From: JAPLDB01 sp038230515
Lineage (GTDB): Bacteria; Bacteroidota; Bacteroidia; AKYH767-A; 2013-40CM-41-45
NCBI GenBank assembly: GCA_038230515.1
Contig: JBBRND010000001.1
Coordinates: forward strand, 62,001-126,000
Direction: 5' to 3'
DNA length: 64,000 nt
Below the pieces are notes generated by a model that saw nothing but the letters and a program-made list of their open reading frames with translations, did not search any database and was not told the origin of the DNA. A program made the translations under genes and the position numbers. This document shows, piece after piece, positions 44,270 to 53,431 of this stretch; the first letter of the stretch is position 1, and each line of letters starts with the position of its first letter.

Positions 44270-46213
44270 TTGGATCACCCCGATTCTTATCATCCCGTTT
44301 TTTTTCTACTCCAGATTTCTACGGGAATCATCAATTCTGATTTTACTTTTTCGATGGCTTTTCTCAGTGGCTGCCTCGTTTTGCTCGCGCTACTCTTTAC
44401 TTCGGGTTTTATTTCCGGTGCCGAAACTTCGTTTTTCTCAATCACACCTGCCCAGCTTTTTTCCCTCAAAGATTCAAAGAGCAAAAGAGAAAAAATGATC
44501 TACCATTTGCTGAACAAGCCGAAAGGATTGCTGGCTACGCTGCTCATCACCATAAACTTCGTAAACATTGCCATCGTTGTGCTCTCCTCATTGCTCATCA
44601 ACCTGGTTTTTAATTTCAGCGCTCATGAAAGAGTGGGCTTTGTTATACAGGTAGTAGCGGTAACGTTCGTCATTGTATTGTTTTGCGAAGTGATGCCCAA
44701 AGTATATGCGCAGCAAAACGCTTTGCGCACAGCCCGCATCAGTGTGTTTCCGGTTTTTGTTCTCGATAAATTGCTGAAGCCGCTTAGTTATTTTCTCGTG
44801 GCCTCCACTTCATTTGTAGAGAAAAGAATTAAAAGGAAAAGTTACGATGTAAATATTGATGAACTCAATCACGCTATTGATATTACTTCGAATAAAGACA
44901 CTCCGGAGGAGGAGAAAAAAATTCTGAAAGGCATTGCGCGCTTTGGTAATATTGACGTGAAGCAGATCATGAAACCGCGGATGGATGTGGTTGCCTTTGA
45001 CAACGAAAAAAAATTCAGCGAATTGATTCCTGTCATTCTCGAAACGCGCTATTCACGCATCCCGGTTTTTAAAGAATCGTTCGATAGTGTTATTGGGGTA
45101 CTTTATACCAAAGACCTTCTTCCATTTCTTAATCGTAAGGAAGATGATTCGTTTCAGTGGCAATCGCTCGTGAGGCAGGCATACTTTGTTCCGGAGAGTA
45201 AAAAGATAAACGATCTGCTTCAGGAATTTCAGGAAAAGAAAATGCACCTCGCCATTGTAGTGGATGAGTACGGAGGCAACTCAGGCATTGTAACGCTCGA
45301 AGATATTCTGGAAGAAATTGTGGGAGAAATAAATGATGAGTTTGACGAAGAAGAACTCACCTATTCAAAACTTGACGATCATAATTTTGTGTTTGATGGA
45401 AAAGCATTGCTGAACGATGTGTGTCGCGTAACAGAACTCGACCGAAAATTTTTTGAGTCGAAAAACGATGATGTGGATACGCTGGCAGGATTGATACTGG
45501 AACTTTCTGGCAGCATACCTGTCCGCGGAGAAATTGTAGAGCACAACGGAATAAAATTAAAGATTGAATCAGCAGACCGGAGACGAATTAAGCGCGTGAA
45601 GATTTCATTGCCCGAATCAACCATTTCAAAAAATAAAACAGGAACCGTTCCGGTGATCGTTTTTTTTATTCTCACCACTTTTTTATCAGCATGTAATCAA
45701 GAATATTCTCCAAAGCCAAAAGGATTCTTCCGCATTACACTTCCGAAAAAAGAATATCAGCATTTTTCCCCGGCTGATTGTCCGTTTGAATTTGAAATGC
45801 CTGTGTATGCAACTACATCGCGCGATTCTTCACGCCTTGCAGAGCCATGTTTTATGGATGTAAATTTCCCAGCGTTCAATGCAACAATTTATCTCACGTA
45901 CAAACCGGTGAAAAATGATTTGCAAAAATTGTATGAAGACCACCGCAGCATGACGATGAAACATATTCCGAAAGCAAATGCAATTGAGGAAGAAACATAC
46001 AATGATGCACCACACAAGGTTTATGGCAGCCGGTACAATATTAAAGGCAATGCAGCGAGCAATACACAGTTCTATTTAACCGACAGCACAGCTAATTTCA
46101 TTCGCGGCTCGCTTTATTTTTATTCCATGCCACAACCCGACAGCATTGCACCTGTGCTGGCTTTCATCAATGAAGACGTAAAACATTTGATCGAAACTTT
46201 TCGCTGGAAATAA
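44270..46213 (+). CDS. GldE-GldD fusion: CBS-domain membrane protein joined to gliding-motility lipoprotein
   Basis: One uninterrupted frame encodes two normally separate proteins. Residues 1-440 are GldE: three or four membrane helices (ISGAETSFFSI), a CBS pair (RFGNIDVKQIMKPRMDVV, EYGGNSGIVTLEDI) and a CorC_HlyC domain. Residues about 465-647 are GldD: a hydrophobic run with lipobox FLSAC, then PKPKGFFRITLPKK. GldD is essential for T9SS/gliding function in flavobacteria, and GldE partly overlaps it. TTG 44270 (MDHPDSY) is the likely start; TTG 44243 lies in the promoter. TTG 45608 or GTG 45653 could restart GldD alone, so separate synthesis is not excluded. Confidence 0.88.
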   Translation: MDHPDSYHPVFFLLQISTGIINSDFTFSMAFLSGCLVLLALLFTSGFISGAETSFFSITPAQLFSLKDSKSKREKMIYHLLNKPKGLLATLLITINFVNIAIVVLSSLLINLVFNFSAHERVGFVIQVVAVTFVIVLFCEVMPKVYAQQNALRTARISVFPVFVLDKLLKPLSYFLVASTSFVEKRIKRKSYDVNIDELNHAIDITSNKDTPEEEKKILKGIARFGNIDVKQIMKPRMDVVAFDNEKKFSELIPVILETRYSRIPVFKESFDSVIGVLYTKDLLPFLNRKEDDSFQWQSLVRQAYFVPESKKINDLLQEFQEKKMHLAIVVDEYGGNSGIVTLEDILEEIVGEINDEFDEEELTYSKLDDHNFVFDGKALLNDVCRVTELDRKFFESKNDDVDTLAGLILELSGSIPVRGEIVEHNGIKLKIESADRRRIKRVKISLPESTISKNKTGTVPVIVFFILTTFLSACNQEYSPKPKGFFRITLPKKEYQHFSPADCPFEFEMPVYATTSRDSSRLAEPCFMDVNFPAFNATIYLTYKPVKNDLQKLYEDHRSMTMKHIPKANAIEEETYNDAPHKVYGSRYNIKGNAASNTQFYLTDSTANFIRGSLYFYSMPQPDSIAPVLAFINEDVKHLIETFRWK

Positions 46214-46248
46214 ATTCTTGTTGTTACTTTCGCAGCCCATTCAATCTA

Positions 46249-47097
46249 ATGAAATTAAAAGCGGTACTTCTTATTATATTAACAGCGCTATCCACAGGTT
46301 CTTCAGCGCAGTTAATCCCAATTACGCCAGGAAAAAATAAAGGAGCTGTTTACCTGATGTGGGGATACAACCGCGACTGGTTTTCCAAAAGCGATATTCA
46401 TTTTCATGGCACGTATCCGAATACTTACGAGAGCGGGAAAGGTGCCGGGCAGGAATACGATTTCACATTGTTAAATGTCAAGGCAGAGGATAGACCGCAA
46501 TTTAATCACATTGCCGATTGGAACATTACCATTCCACAATTTTATTATCGTGTTGGTTATTACTTTCCGAGTGAAAAAATTATCGGCATTGAAGTTGGTT
46601 TCGATCATGTGAAATATGTAATGAATTCAAACCAAACATTGCGGGTGCAAGGGCAAGTGTATGAAAAAGGAATTGATAAAGTGGTTACAGTTGACAAAGA
46701 CACATTTGTTACGGATCACTTTGTACACTTCGAGCATACTAACGGTGCCAATTACATCATGCTTAGTTTTGTGAGAGGAATGGAATTGCTTACCACCAGA
46801 AGCGAGGTGCACACCATTTTATGTTTGGTAAAACCCGGTGCAGGAATTGTGTTTCCACGATCCGATGTTACCATAAATGACGACCGAAAGGATAATGCAT
46901 TTCACGTGGCTGGTTACGTAGCAGGACTTGAAGTTTCGTTCCGCTATCTTTTCGATCAACATGTTTTTCTGGAAACCGCTGCGAAAGGGTGTTATGCAAA
47001 CTATTCCAATGTGCTTACCACTCAGGGCAACACTGCGAATCATTCCTTCACAAGTTTTGAATGGCTCTTTTCAATCGGCTATCAGTTTCACTTGTGA
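46249..47097 (+). CDS. Secreted, probably outer-membrane beta-barrel protein
   Basis: The 282-residue product has a signal peptide (1-20, cut after SSAQ or nearby). The mature part alternates strands and ends LFSIGYQFHL, a barrel-like end. AVYLMWGYNRDWFSKSDIHF near residue 32 resembles proteins of unknown function in Bacteroidota. It follows gldED by 35 bases. Its end overlaps the convergent ctaA gene by 27 bases. Confidence 0.7.
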   Translation: MKLKAVLLIILTALSTGSSAQLIPITPGKNKGAVYLMWGYNRDWFSKSDIHFHGTYPNTYESGKGAGQEYDFTLLNVKAEDRPQFNHIADWNITIPQFYYRVGYYFPSEKIIGIEVGFDHVKYVMNSNQTLRVQGQVYEKGIDKVVTVDKDTFVTDHFVHFEHTNGANYIMLSFVRGMELLTTRSEVHTILCLVKPGAGIVFPRSDVTINDDRKDNAFHVAGYVAGLEVSFRYLFDQHVFLETAAKGCYANYSNVLTTQGNTANHSFTSFEWLFSIGYQFHL

Positions 47098-48105
47098 GAA
47101 GAAGAAGAGTGCAGTGATTAAAGAGGAGAAAAGAAAAAATCCCCCTATCTGATGCAGCGCAGCTAATACAACCGGGACATGATATAGCAGTGTGAATAAT
47201 CCCAACAAAAACTGAACACACACAGCAAGCAAACAAACATTGATTGCTTTTGTCTGATGAACTGAGAGATTTTCTTTTCTGCATCTCCACCACAAAATAA
47301 AAATCAAGATTACAATGGTGAATGCAAGCAGACGGTGAATAAACTGTACCGTTAGAAGGTTTTCAAAAAGATTTATGTAAGCGGGACTCATTGCATTGAT
47401 GCCTGACGGGATCCATTCTCCATCCATTTTCGGAAAAGTATTTGCAAGTAACCCGGCATGAAGTCCGGCAACGAATGCACCGTAGATGAGTTGAACAATA
47501 ACAACTCCGAGAATCAGTTTTAAGAATGAGGAAATTTTTCTGATATGATTGTTCTCTTTTCTCTCAAACAGCAATTGCAGCGCATACCAGAATGTAAGAC
47601 CAAATGTTATGAATGCTGCAATGAGATGTATCGCCAAACGGTAATGGCTCACGCTGGTGCGCTCTGTCAATCCGCTCTTCACCATAAACCAGCCAAGGAA
47701 ACCCTGAAAGCCACCGAGCGCAAAAAGAAAAACTGATTTGCGAATCCATTCTTTGTTTAATTTTTTTTTCCATAAAAAATAAATAAATGGGAGAAGAAAT
47801 ACGACACCGATCGCGCGCCCGATAACCCGATGAAGATATTCCCAAAAAAAAATCTGTTTGAAATCCGAGAGCCCAAAATCGTAATTCAGCTTTTGATATT
47901 GCGGAATCTGTTTGTACTTATCAAACGCTTCCTGCCATTGATTCTCGTTGTGCGGAGGAATTGCACCCATCATTACATTCCATTCTGTTATTGAAAGTCC
48001 CGAACCGGTAAGCCGCGTGATGCCACCAACTACCACCATTGAAAAAATAAGAAAGCATCCTGCAAGAAGCCAGAGAGCAACTTTCTTTTTATCCGCATCC
48101 ATCAT
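47071..48105 (-). CDS. ctaA: Heme A synthase (COX15/CtaA)
   Basis: The 344-residue product has eight membrane segments and the heme-binding motifs: RLTGSGLSITEWNVMMGAIP near the N terminus, FFWEYLHRVIGRAIG at about 90, and FIHRLLAFTIVI at about 255. It oxidises heme O to heme A for cytochrome c oxidase. Length matches the COX15 class. It is divergent from ybeY. Confidence 0.9.
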   Translation of the reverse strand: MMDADKKKVALWLLAGCFLIFSMVVVGGITRLTGSGLSITEWNVMMGAIPPHNENQWQEAFDKYKQIPQYQKLNYDFGLSDFKQIFFWEYLHRVIGRAIGVVFLLPFIYFLWKKKLNKEWIRKSVFLFALGGFQGFLGWFMVKSGLTERTSVSHYRLAIHLIAAFITFGLTFWYALQLLFERKENNHIRKISSFLKLILGVVIVQLIYGAFVAGLHAGLLANTFPKMDGEWIPSGINAMSPAYINLFENLLTVQFIHRLLAFTIVILIFILWWRCRKENLSVHQTKAINVCLLAVCVQFLLGLFTLLYHVPVVLAALHQIGGFFLFSSLITALFFFSQVKLIAD

Positions 48106-48146
48106 GTGCGCGAAGGTAATTATTGGAAAAGTTTTCGTGCATCTTC

Positions 48147-48154
48147 TATCTTTG
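48147..48154 (+). promoter_or_regulatory. Promoter -7 box for ybeY
   Basis: TATCTTTG ends 4 bases before the ybeY ATG; TTG at 48123-48125 could be the -33 element. The transcript would be leaderless. Confidence 0.5.
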
Positions 48155-48158
48155 CGAG

Positions 48159-48596
48159 ATGAGTAAAAAAGAGTTCTTTCATTTTTTTAAAGAAGGTGTG
48201 AAGTTTCGTTTCCAAAATCAGGAAGCGTTGAAGGAATGGATTGAAAGCGCATTCAAAAAAAATAGAACGAAAGTTGAAAGCATCAGTTACATTTTCTGTG
48301 ACGACAAATACCTACTTAAACTTAACAAGGATTTTCTTCAGCATAATTATTTTACGGACATCATCACCTTTGATAATTCCGAACAGAAAGAAAAAATTGA
48401 AGCTGATATTTTTATTTCTATTGACCGCGTTACCGCAAACTCAAAAAAATTCAACACCACTTTTCAGAATGAACTTCATCGTGTGATGATTCATGGTGCG
48501 CTGCATCTCATCGGCTACAGCGACAAGACAAGAAAGGATGAAAGGGTGATGCGGGAGGCAGAAGAGTATTGGTTAAATAAAAGAAATTTTGTTTAG
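48159..48596 (+). CDS. ybeY: Endoribonuclease YbeY
   Basis: Start ATG 48159 (MSKKEFFHF) is chosen because the longer frame crosses the promoter box. The 145-residue product has the metal site MIHGALHLIGYSDK; the first two His of the HGxLHLxGYDH motif are kept, while the third is replaced by the sequence SDK, as I recall for other Bacteroidota. YbeY works in 16S rRNA maturation and ribosome quality control. Its stop overlaps the convergent DUF6427 gene by 4 bases. Confidence 0.9.
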   Translation: MSKKEFFHFFKEGVKFRFQNQEALKEWIESAFKKNRTKVESISYIFCDDKYLLKLNKDFLQHNYFTDIITFDNSEQKEKIEADIFISIDRVTANSKKFNTTFQNELHRVMIHGALHLIGYSDKTRKDERVMREAEEYWLNKRNFV

Positions 48597-49558
48597 AAGC
48601 AGGTTGCCATTATCAATCCAATCAAAGCCCATGCTGCCAGTTCATAGATCCAAAATCTCCGCTTTGCTGAAAGAAAATAATACGCCAAAAAAACCGAGAA
48701 CGGAATGGCAAGTTGTGTGAAGTGATAAAAAGAAATCTGCGGAAGAAAAAACAACCCTGCAACCGAGAGAATAAAAAACACAAAAAGTATTTCCTGCGTG
48801 CTTCTTGTCTTGATGGCGTTCCTGTAAAAGTTAGTTCGCAAGCGAACAAGGGCAAGCACAATCAACAATAAGAGGTAACCTGCAAAAGCGATCAGTGATT
48901 TAGTCAATGCTAATTCAGGGTGAATTTTATGCAATGAAAATTTTGAAAAAAAGTTATGTGCCGATGAAGAAAGTGAATCTGTCCAGAAACCATACACCGC
49001 AACAAAAAAGAATGGCAACAGGAATCCTACAACTGCAATCATGAATTCACGGAAACTGAACGAGCGTAGATTGTTTATCGAATACAGAAACAGAAAAAAC
49101 AAAATGAACGAGGGAAAATAAATGAGTGTGGAAACCGCGACCAGAAAACTGCTGTCGAATATCCCTGAGATTGGAGAGTCGTTTTTAAAAAGGGAAAACG
49201 TTCGATCGAGTGCACATATAATGATGAGGTTGGAAATAATCAGCGGATGAAATACCAACACATCGCGATGAAAGCTCATCAGGATGACATAGAAAAATGC
49301 AGGTAAGTAAGAGTGACGGTAAAGTACCTCATGTTTGTTCACCACTGCATTCAGATAAATACCCCCAGCAGCAACCAATACAATTGAAATAATTATGCGT
49401 GCGTATTCCGGAATCTGCATCACCCAGTTTAAGAGTGCACTGTCGAATGAAACAATTGGAAGACCGGTTTTAAAGAAACCAGGCAACCAAAATACGAGTG
49501 CTACCAGGGGAATGGTGAAAAGGGCAGCGGGTTGAATAGTTTTAAAGAAACGGATCAT
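48593..49558 (-). CDS. DUF6427 family integral membrane protein
   Basis: The 321-residue product has about nine hydrophobic segments. N-terminal MIRFFKTIQPAALFTIPLVA and ALLNWVMQIPEYAR match the DUF6427 family of Bacteroidota. Function unknown. ATG 49558 is preferred over a TTG 9 bases upstream. It is divergent from a 56-residue membrane protein gene, and the two share an 81-base intergenic region. Confidence 0.75.
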   Translation of the reverse strand: MIRFFKTIQPAALFTIPLVALVFWLPGFFKTGLPIVSFDSALLNWVMQIPEYARIIISIVLVAAGGIYLNAVVNKHEVLYRHSYLPAFFYVILMSFHRDVLVFHPLIISNLIIICALDRTFSLFKNDSPISGIFDSSFLVAVSTLIYFPSFILFFLFLYSINNLRSFSFREFMIAVVGFLLPFFFVAVYGFWTDSLSSSAHNFFSKFSLHKIHPELALTKSLIAFAGYLLLLIVLALVRLRTNFYRNAIKTRSTQEILFVFFILSVAGLFFLPQISFYHFTQLAIPFSVFLAYYFLSAKRRFWIYELAAWALIGLIMATCF

Positions 49559-49604
49559 GGTGGACAAAGTAGAGAAAAATAGTTTTACGATGCGAAGAAA
49601 TTTC

Positions 49605-49612
49605 TATTTTTG
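49605..49612 (+). promoter_or_regulatory. Promoter -7 box for the 56-residue protein gene
   Basis: TATTTTTG matches TAnnTTTG, 27 bases before the ATG at 49640. Confidence 0.5.
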
Positions 49613-49639
49613 CGGCAACTTTAAAAAACGATTTCAATT

Positions 49640-49810
49640 ATGTGGTCAAGTATCTGGAATGCCATTGCAAGTTTCTTTCAGTTCATCTTCAAGATTATGA
49701 ATGCAGTATCTCCGTTCTGGAATAAGATGCTCATCTTTATCGGCTTCTTTGCTTTTTTTACCTGGCTGTGGTATATGAGCAAACATAAAGACGTAGAAAA
49801 ATTTGATTAA
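49640..49810 (+). CDS. 56-residue small membrane protein
   Basis: ATG 49640 to TAA 49810. The product starts MWSSIWNAIASFFQF, has an amphipathic aromatic N-terminal half, one transmembrane helix (about 31-47, MLIFIGFFAFFTWLWYM) and a charged tail SKHKDVEKFD. A clear promoter box lies in front. In Bacteroidota a similar small protein (DUF6341-like) often neighbours DUF6427, which is the divergent gene here. Family assignment is from this context and the general layout, not from alignment. Unknown function. Confidence 0.65.
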   Translation: MWSSIWNAIASFFQFIFKIMNAVSPFWNKMLIFIGFFAFFTWLWYMSKHKDVEKFD

Positions 49811-49925
49811 GAATTTTTTTTTCATCTCAAAGTCCTGCTCATCTTTTATGGATTGGCAGGATTTCTTTTTGGTGAAAACGACACCTACATCAACTCAATT
49901 AACTTAATCAACCCAACTTTCCTCC

Positions 49926-51314
49926 ATGTTGTCTCATACGAAAATAATAAACCTTCTTTCTTCAACTGAAGTTGACAGGGAAGTAACCGCTAAAGGATGG
50001 GTGCGAACCAAACGCGGAAATAAAAATGTTGCCTTCATCGCACTTAATGACGGTAGTATCATTCACAACATACAAGTGGTTGCCGAGGTTGTAAAATTTT
50101 CGGAAGAGTTGATGAAAGAAATTACAACAGGTGCCTGCCTGTGTGTGAAAGGAACACTTGTAAAATCTCAAGGACAGGGACAGAGCGTGGAGATTCAGGC
50201 AAAAGAAATTGAAGTGTACGGTTCGGCTGATGTGGAAACATTTCCGTTGCAGAAGAAAGGGCACACCATGGAATTCCTCCGCGAGAATGCTCACCTGCGC
50301 CCACGCACGAATACATTTGGCGCGGTGTTTCGTTTGCGCCATCACATGTCTTTTGCGATACATAAATTTTTTAACGACAAAGGTTTTTTTAATGTACATA
50401 CGCCCATCATTACAGGCAGCGATGCAGAAGGTGCAGGAGAAATGTTTCATGTCACCACGCTTGATTTAAAAAACCCTCCGAAAAATCCTGACGGTAGCAT
50501 CAATTACAAAGAAGATTTTTTCGGAAAGGAAACAAACCTTACTGTGAGTGGTCAGCTTGAAGGAGAGCTTGCTGCGCTTGCGCTTGGATTAATTTACACC
50601 TTCGGTCCTACATTCCGTGCGGAGAATTCAAACACACCGCGCCACCTTGCTGAGTTCTGGATGATAGAGCCGGAGATGGCTTTCTATGACATCAACGACA
50701 ACATGGATCTCGCGGAAGAGATGTTGAAGTACCTCATTCAATACGCACTTGACACTGCAATCAGCGATCTGGAGTTTCTGAATAACATGTACGACAAGGA
50801 ACTTCTTGCGCGGCTGAAATCTGTAATTGAAAAACCGTTTACACGTTTAACTTACACCGAAGCTGTTGAGGTGCTGATGCAAAACAATTCTAAGTTTGAA
50901 TTCAAGGTAGAGTGGGGAACTGACTTGCAGAAGGAGCATGAAAATTATCTCGTAGAACATTTTAAAGGTCCTGTAATTCTTACCGGCTATCCGAAAAACA
51001 TCAAAGCATTTTACATGAAGCAGAATGAGGACGGCAAAACCGTTCGTGCGATGGATGTTCTCTTTCCGTGGATCGGAGAAATTATTGGCGGTTCGCAGCG
51101 TGAAGATAATTTGGAAAAACTTTCTGCGCGCATGCGTGAGATGCACATTCCGGAAAAAGAAATGAGTTGGTATCTTGATACGCGCAGGTTTGGCTCATGT
51201 CCTCATGCCGGCTTCGGGCTGGGCTTTGAGCGGCTTATGCTTTTTGTAACCGGCATGACGAACATCCGCGATGTAATGCCTTTCCCGCGCACACCGGGGA
51301 GTGCGGAGTTTTAA
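49926..51314 (+). CDS. asnS: Asparaginyl-tRNA synthetase
   Basis: The 462-residue class II synthetase has an N-terminal OB anticodon-binding domain (VTAKGWVRTKRGNKNVAFI) and the class II motifs: FRLRHHMSFAIHKFF, FRAENSNTPRHLAEFWMIEPE (motif 2) and GFGLGFERLMLFVTG (motif 3). The residues fit AsnRS rather than AspRS. Length is normal. Confidence 0.94.
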   Translation: MLSHTKIINLLSSTEVDREVTAKGWVRTKRGNKNVAFIALNDGSIIHNIQVVAEVVKFSEELMKEITTGACLCVKGTLVKSQGQGQSVEIQAKEIEVYGSADVETFPLQKKGHTMEFLRENAHLRPRTNTFGAVFRLRHHMSFAIHKFFNDKGFFNVHTPIITGSDAEGAGEMFHVTTLDLKNPPKNPDGSINYKEDFFGKETNLTVSGQLEGELAALALGLIYTFGPTFRAENSNTPRHLAEFWMIEPEMAFYDINDNMDLAEEMLKYLIQYALDTAISDLEFLNNMYDKELLARLKSVIEKPFTRLTYTEAVEVLMQNNSKFEFKVEWGTDLQKEHENYLVEHFKGPVILTGYPKNIKAFYMKQNEDGKTVRAMDVLFPWIGEIIGGSQREDNLEKLSARMREMHIPEKEMSWYLDTRRFGSCPHAGFGLGFERLMLFVTGMTNIRDVMPFPRTPGSAEF

Positions 51315-51326
51315 GCAGTCCCAAAA

Positions 51327-52973
51327 TTACTGCTTCACAAATTTACTTCGGAAAACTTTTGTGCCGCTTGTTACTTCGAGGTAATACATTCCTGAAGCAA
51401 AGAGTCTACAGTCCACAGTCCTCAATCGGCAGTCCACAGCCGAGAAAACTTTTTCTCCCATGAGATTGTAAATTGAAATGTCTATTTCTTTTTTGTCTTT
51501 GAGAAACGAACCTGTTATTTCTAATTTATCAACGACAGGATTAGGATGTATTTCTGCGGACTGTGGATTGAAGACTGCTGACTGCGCGGAAGCGATGACA
51601 TTAAACACTGCCGCCTCCACCTCACACCCATTCGCATCTGAGCATACTACATTTTAATCCCCGCTTGATGGTGCTACATAAAAATAATTTGTTGCACCGT
51701 TGATGATATTGCCATTGAAGTACCACTGATAAGTTGCTGCTCCTGCATTTGCAAAGAGTGTATCTCCGCTTTGGGCGATTCCCTGCGGTGCGGGTGGAGG
51801 ATAAACTATAATGTAATTGCTAAGTAAAAGTGTATCGCTGCCGTTTGTGTTTGTTGCTATAAGTTGCACATCGTAGCTGCCGGAGTTTGCATAGCAAATG
51901 TTTGTTGGATTGGTGGCTGTGCTTGTATCGGGTGTGGCTCCGGGGAATGACCATTGGTAAGAAGTTGCGTTGGAGGAGAGATTGAGAAAGGAAGTGCAGG
52001 TGCCGGGGCAGATATGATTTGGTGCACTGAAAGATGCTATAGAATTACAAGCATTAATATCAGGTGTATATTCCCAAAAATCATTATAACATGTAGCCCC
52101 CCCATACCTGCCTAATCCAATATATCCCTTACTCGATATAGAAAAATAGGCCAGCTCATCCCGGATTGTACCAGGAAAATTTGTTTTTTGAACCCATGCA
52201 TTCGTAGTCGGATTATATTCCCATAAATCATTTTGAAACGTTCCGATAGCGGGTCCTTCACCGCAACCATAATATCCTTTATCGCAAATGGCAAATGCAG
52301 CAGCATCACCTCTTGAGCCTCCCGCAAAATTTACTTTCTGAGTCCATGAATCGGTAATACTATTGTACTCCCATAAATCAGATAAAAACACTCCAGCATA
52401 ACCGCAAATAATATAAGCATTCGTTCCGATTACGAAACAATTTGCATCTTCCCTTGCCAGTCCGGTAAGGTTTGTCTTCTGCGACCATGTATCTGCAGAG
52501 GGATCGTACTGTCAAATATCATTTGAGGGTGCGCCAGTGCTTATATAGCCAAAATTACCTATTGAAAAGCCCGCTGCTGCATACCTGGCACCTCCTGCAA
52601 AATTTGCTTTGGGTGGCCAGTTATTTGCTATTGTATCATATTCCCAAAAATCATTTACCGAGTTGAATAAACTATCTCTTCCGAGCCCTGCATACCCTTT
52701 ATTGCCTACTGAGAAACCTACGGGTGCCTGCCTACCAAGACCACCATAATCTGCTTTCTGTGTCCATACATTTGTTGCAGGATCATACTCCCAGAATTCT
52801 TTGACGTTATTTATGAAACAGGAATAACCACATCCTACATATCCTTTAGTTCCAATGGAAAAACAAAAAGGATAATTATAGCCCATTCCCGGATAAGAAG
52901 TTTTCTGGGTCCAGTAATCAGCCCGTGCAATCAGCGAACAAAAAATAAAAACTCCAACCAAAACTTTTTTCAT
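51327..52973 (-). pseudogene. Kelch-repeat/PKD/T9SS-sorted secreted protein gene with two in-frame nonsense codons
   Basis: A single minus-strand frame of 549 codons starts at ATG 52973 with a signal peptide (MKKVLVGVFIFCSLIARA), runs through kelch-like repeats (WEYDPATNVWTQKA-type), a PKD domain (about residue 318-400) and ends with a T9SS type A sorting domain (HPNPVVDKLEI ... SKFVKQ). It is broken by TGA at 52512-52514, where the repeat pattern demands Trp (NDI-stop-QYDP), and TAA at 51654-51656, where SGDY is expected (Tyr). No frameshift is seen. The gene thus looks newly inactivated, or sequenced with errors. Its C-terminal part also contains short CAGTCCACAGTC-like repeats (coding VDCRLRTVDCRL). 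Confidence 0.85.
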
Positions 52974-53083
52974 CCCCTCAAATGTAGTAAAGTATTTGCA
53001 TCAGCATAAAACCGGTGGGTACTTAATAGTAAAGGTGTGCGTTTGCAACAGAAGCAATATTCCCTTTTTGTGCATTTTTCGGG

Positions 53084-53354
53084 TTTCCAGTTCTGGAAGT
53101 GCCATCCTGAACGTTCAGACCCCTACTTGCAGAAATGGAAGTGCCATCCTGAACGTTCAGACCCCTGCTTCCAGAAATGGAAGTACCATGCTGAACGTTC
53201 AGACCCCTGCTTCCGGAAATGGAAGTGCCATCCTGAACGTTCAGACCCCTGCTTCCAGAAATGGAAATACCATGCTGAACGTTCAGACCCCCGCTTCCAG
53301 AAATGGAAGTGCCATGCTGAACGTTCAGACCCCTACTTCCAGAAATGGAAATGC
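53084..53354. repeat. 42-bp (2 x 21) tandem array 4 (upstream of amidohydrolase gene)
   Basis: Six nearly identical 42-base units after a partial 21-base half unit. The palindrome GAACGTTC recurs at 53109, 53151, 53193, 53235, 53277 and 53319, always 42 apart. A second dyad, TTCC-6-GGAA, is centred exactly 21 bases after the first. Units differ at only a few positions, so homogenisation is recent. The array ends 63 bases before a promoter box. Confidence 0.93.
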
Positions 53355-53416
53355 ATGCTGCATTCCCATGGGGAATTCATCCTGTCAAAACCCCTCACCA
53401 CACAAAACCTTTCCAA

Positions 53417-53424
53417 TATCTTTG
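53417..53424 (+). promoter_or_regulatory. Promoter -7 box for the amidohydrolase gene
   Basis: TATCTTTG, 7 bases before the ATG at 53432. Confidence 0.5.
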
Positions 53425-53431
53425 CCCTTTC

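Noticed and set aside
52512..52514. UGA recoding to tryptophan or selenocysteine
   Set aside because: Other genes end in TGA as a real stop (mrp, the lipoprotein gene at 38735), and a second break in the same gene is TAA. Nonsense mutation or sequencing error is simpler.
53084..53354. CRISPR array
   Set aside because: The units are contiguous with no unique spacers and no cas genes are present in the window.
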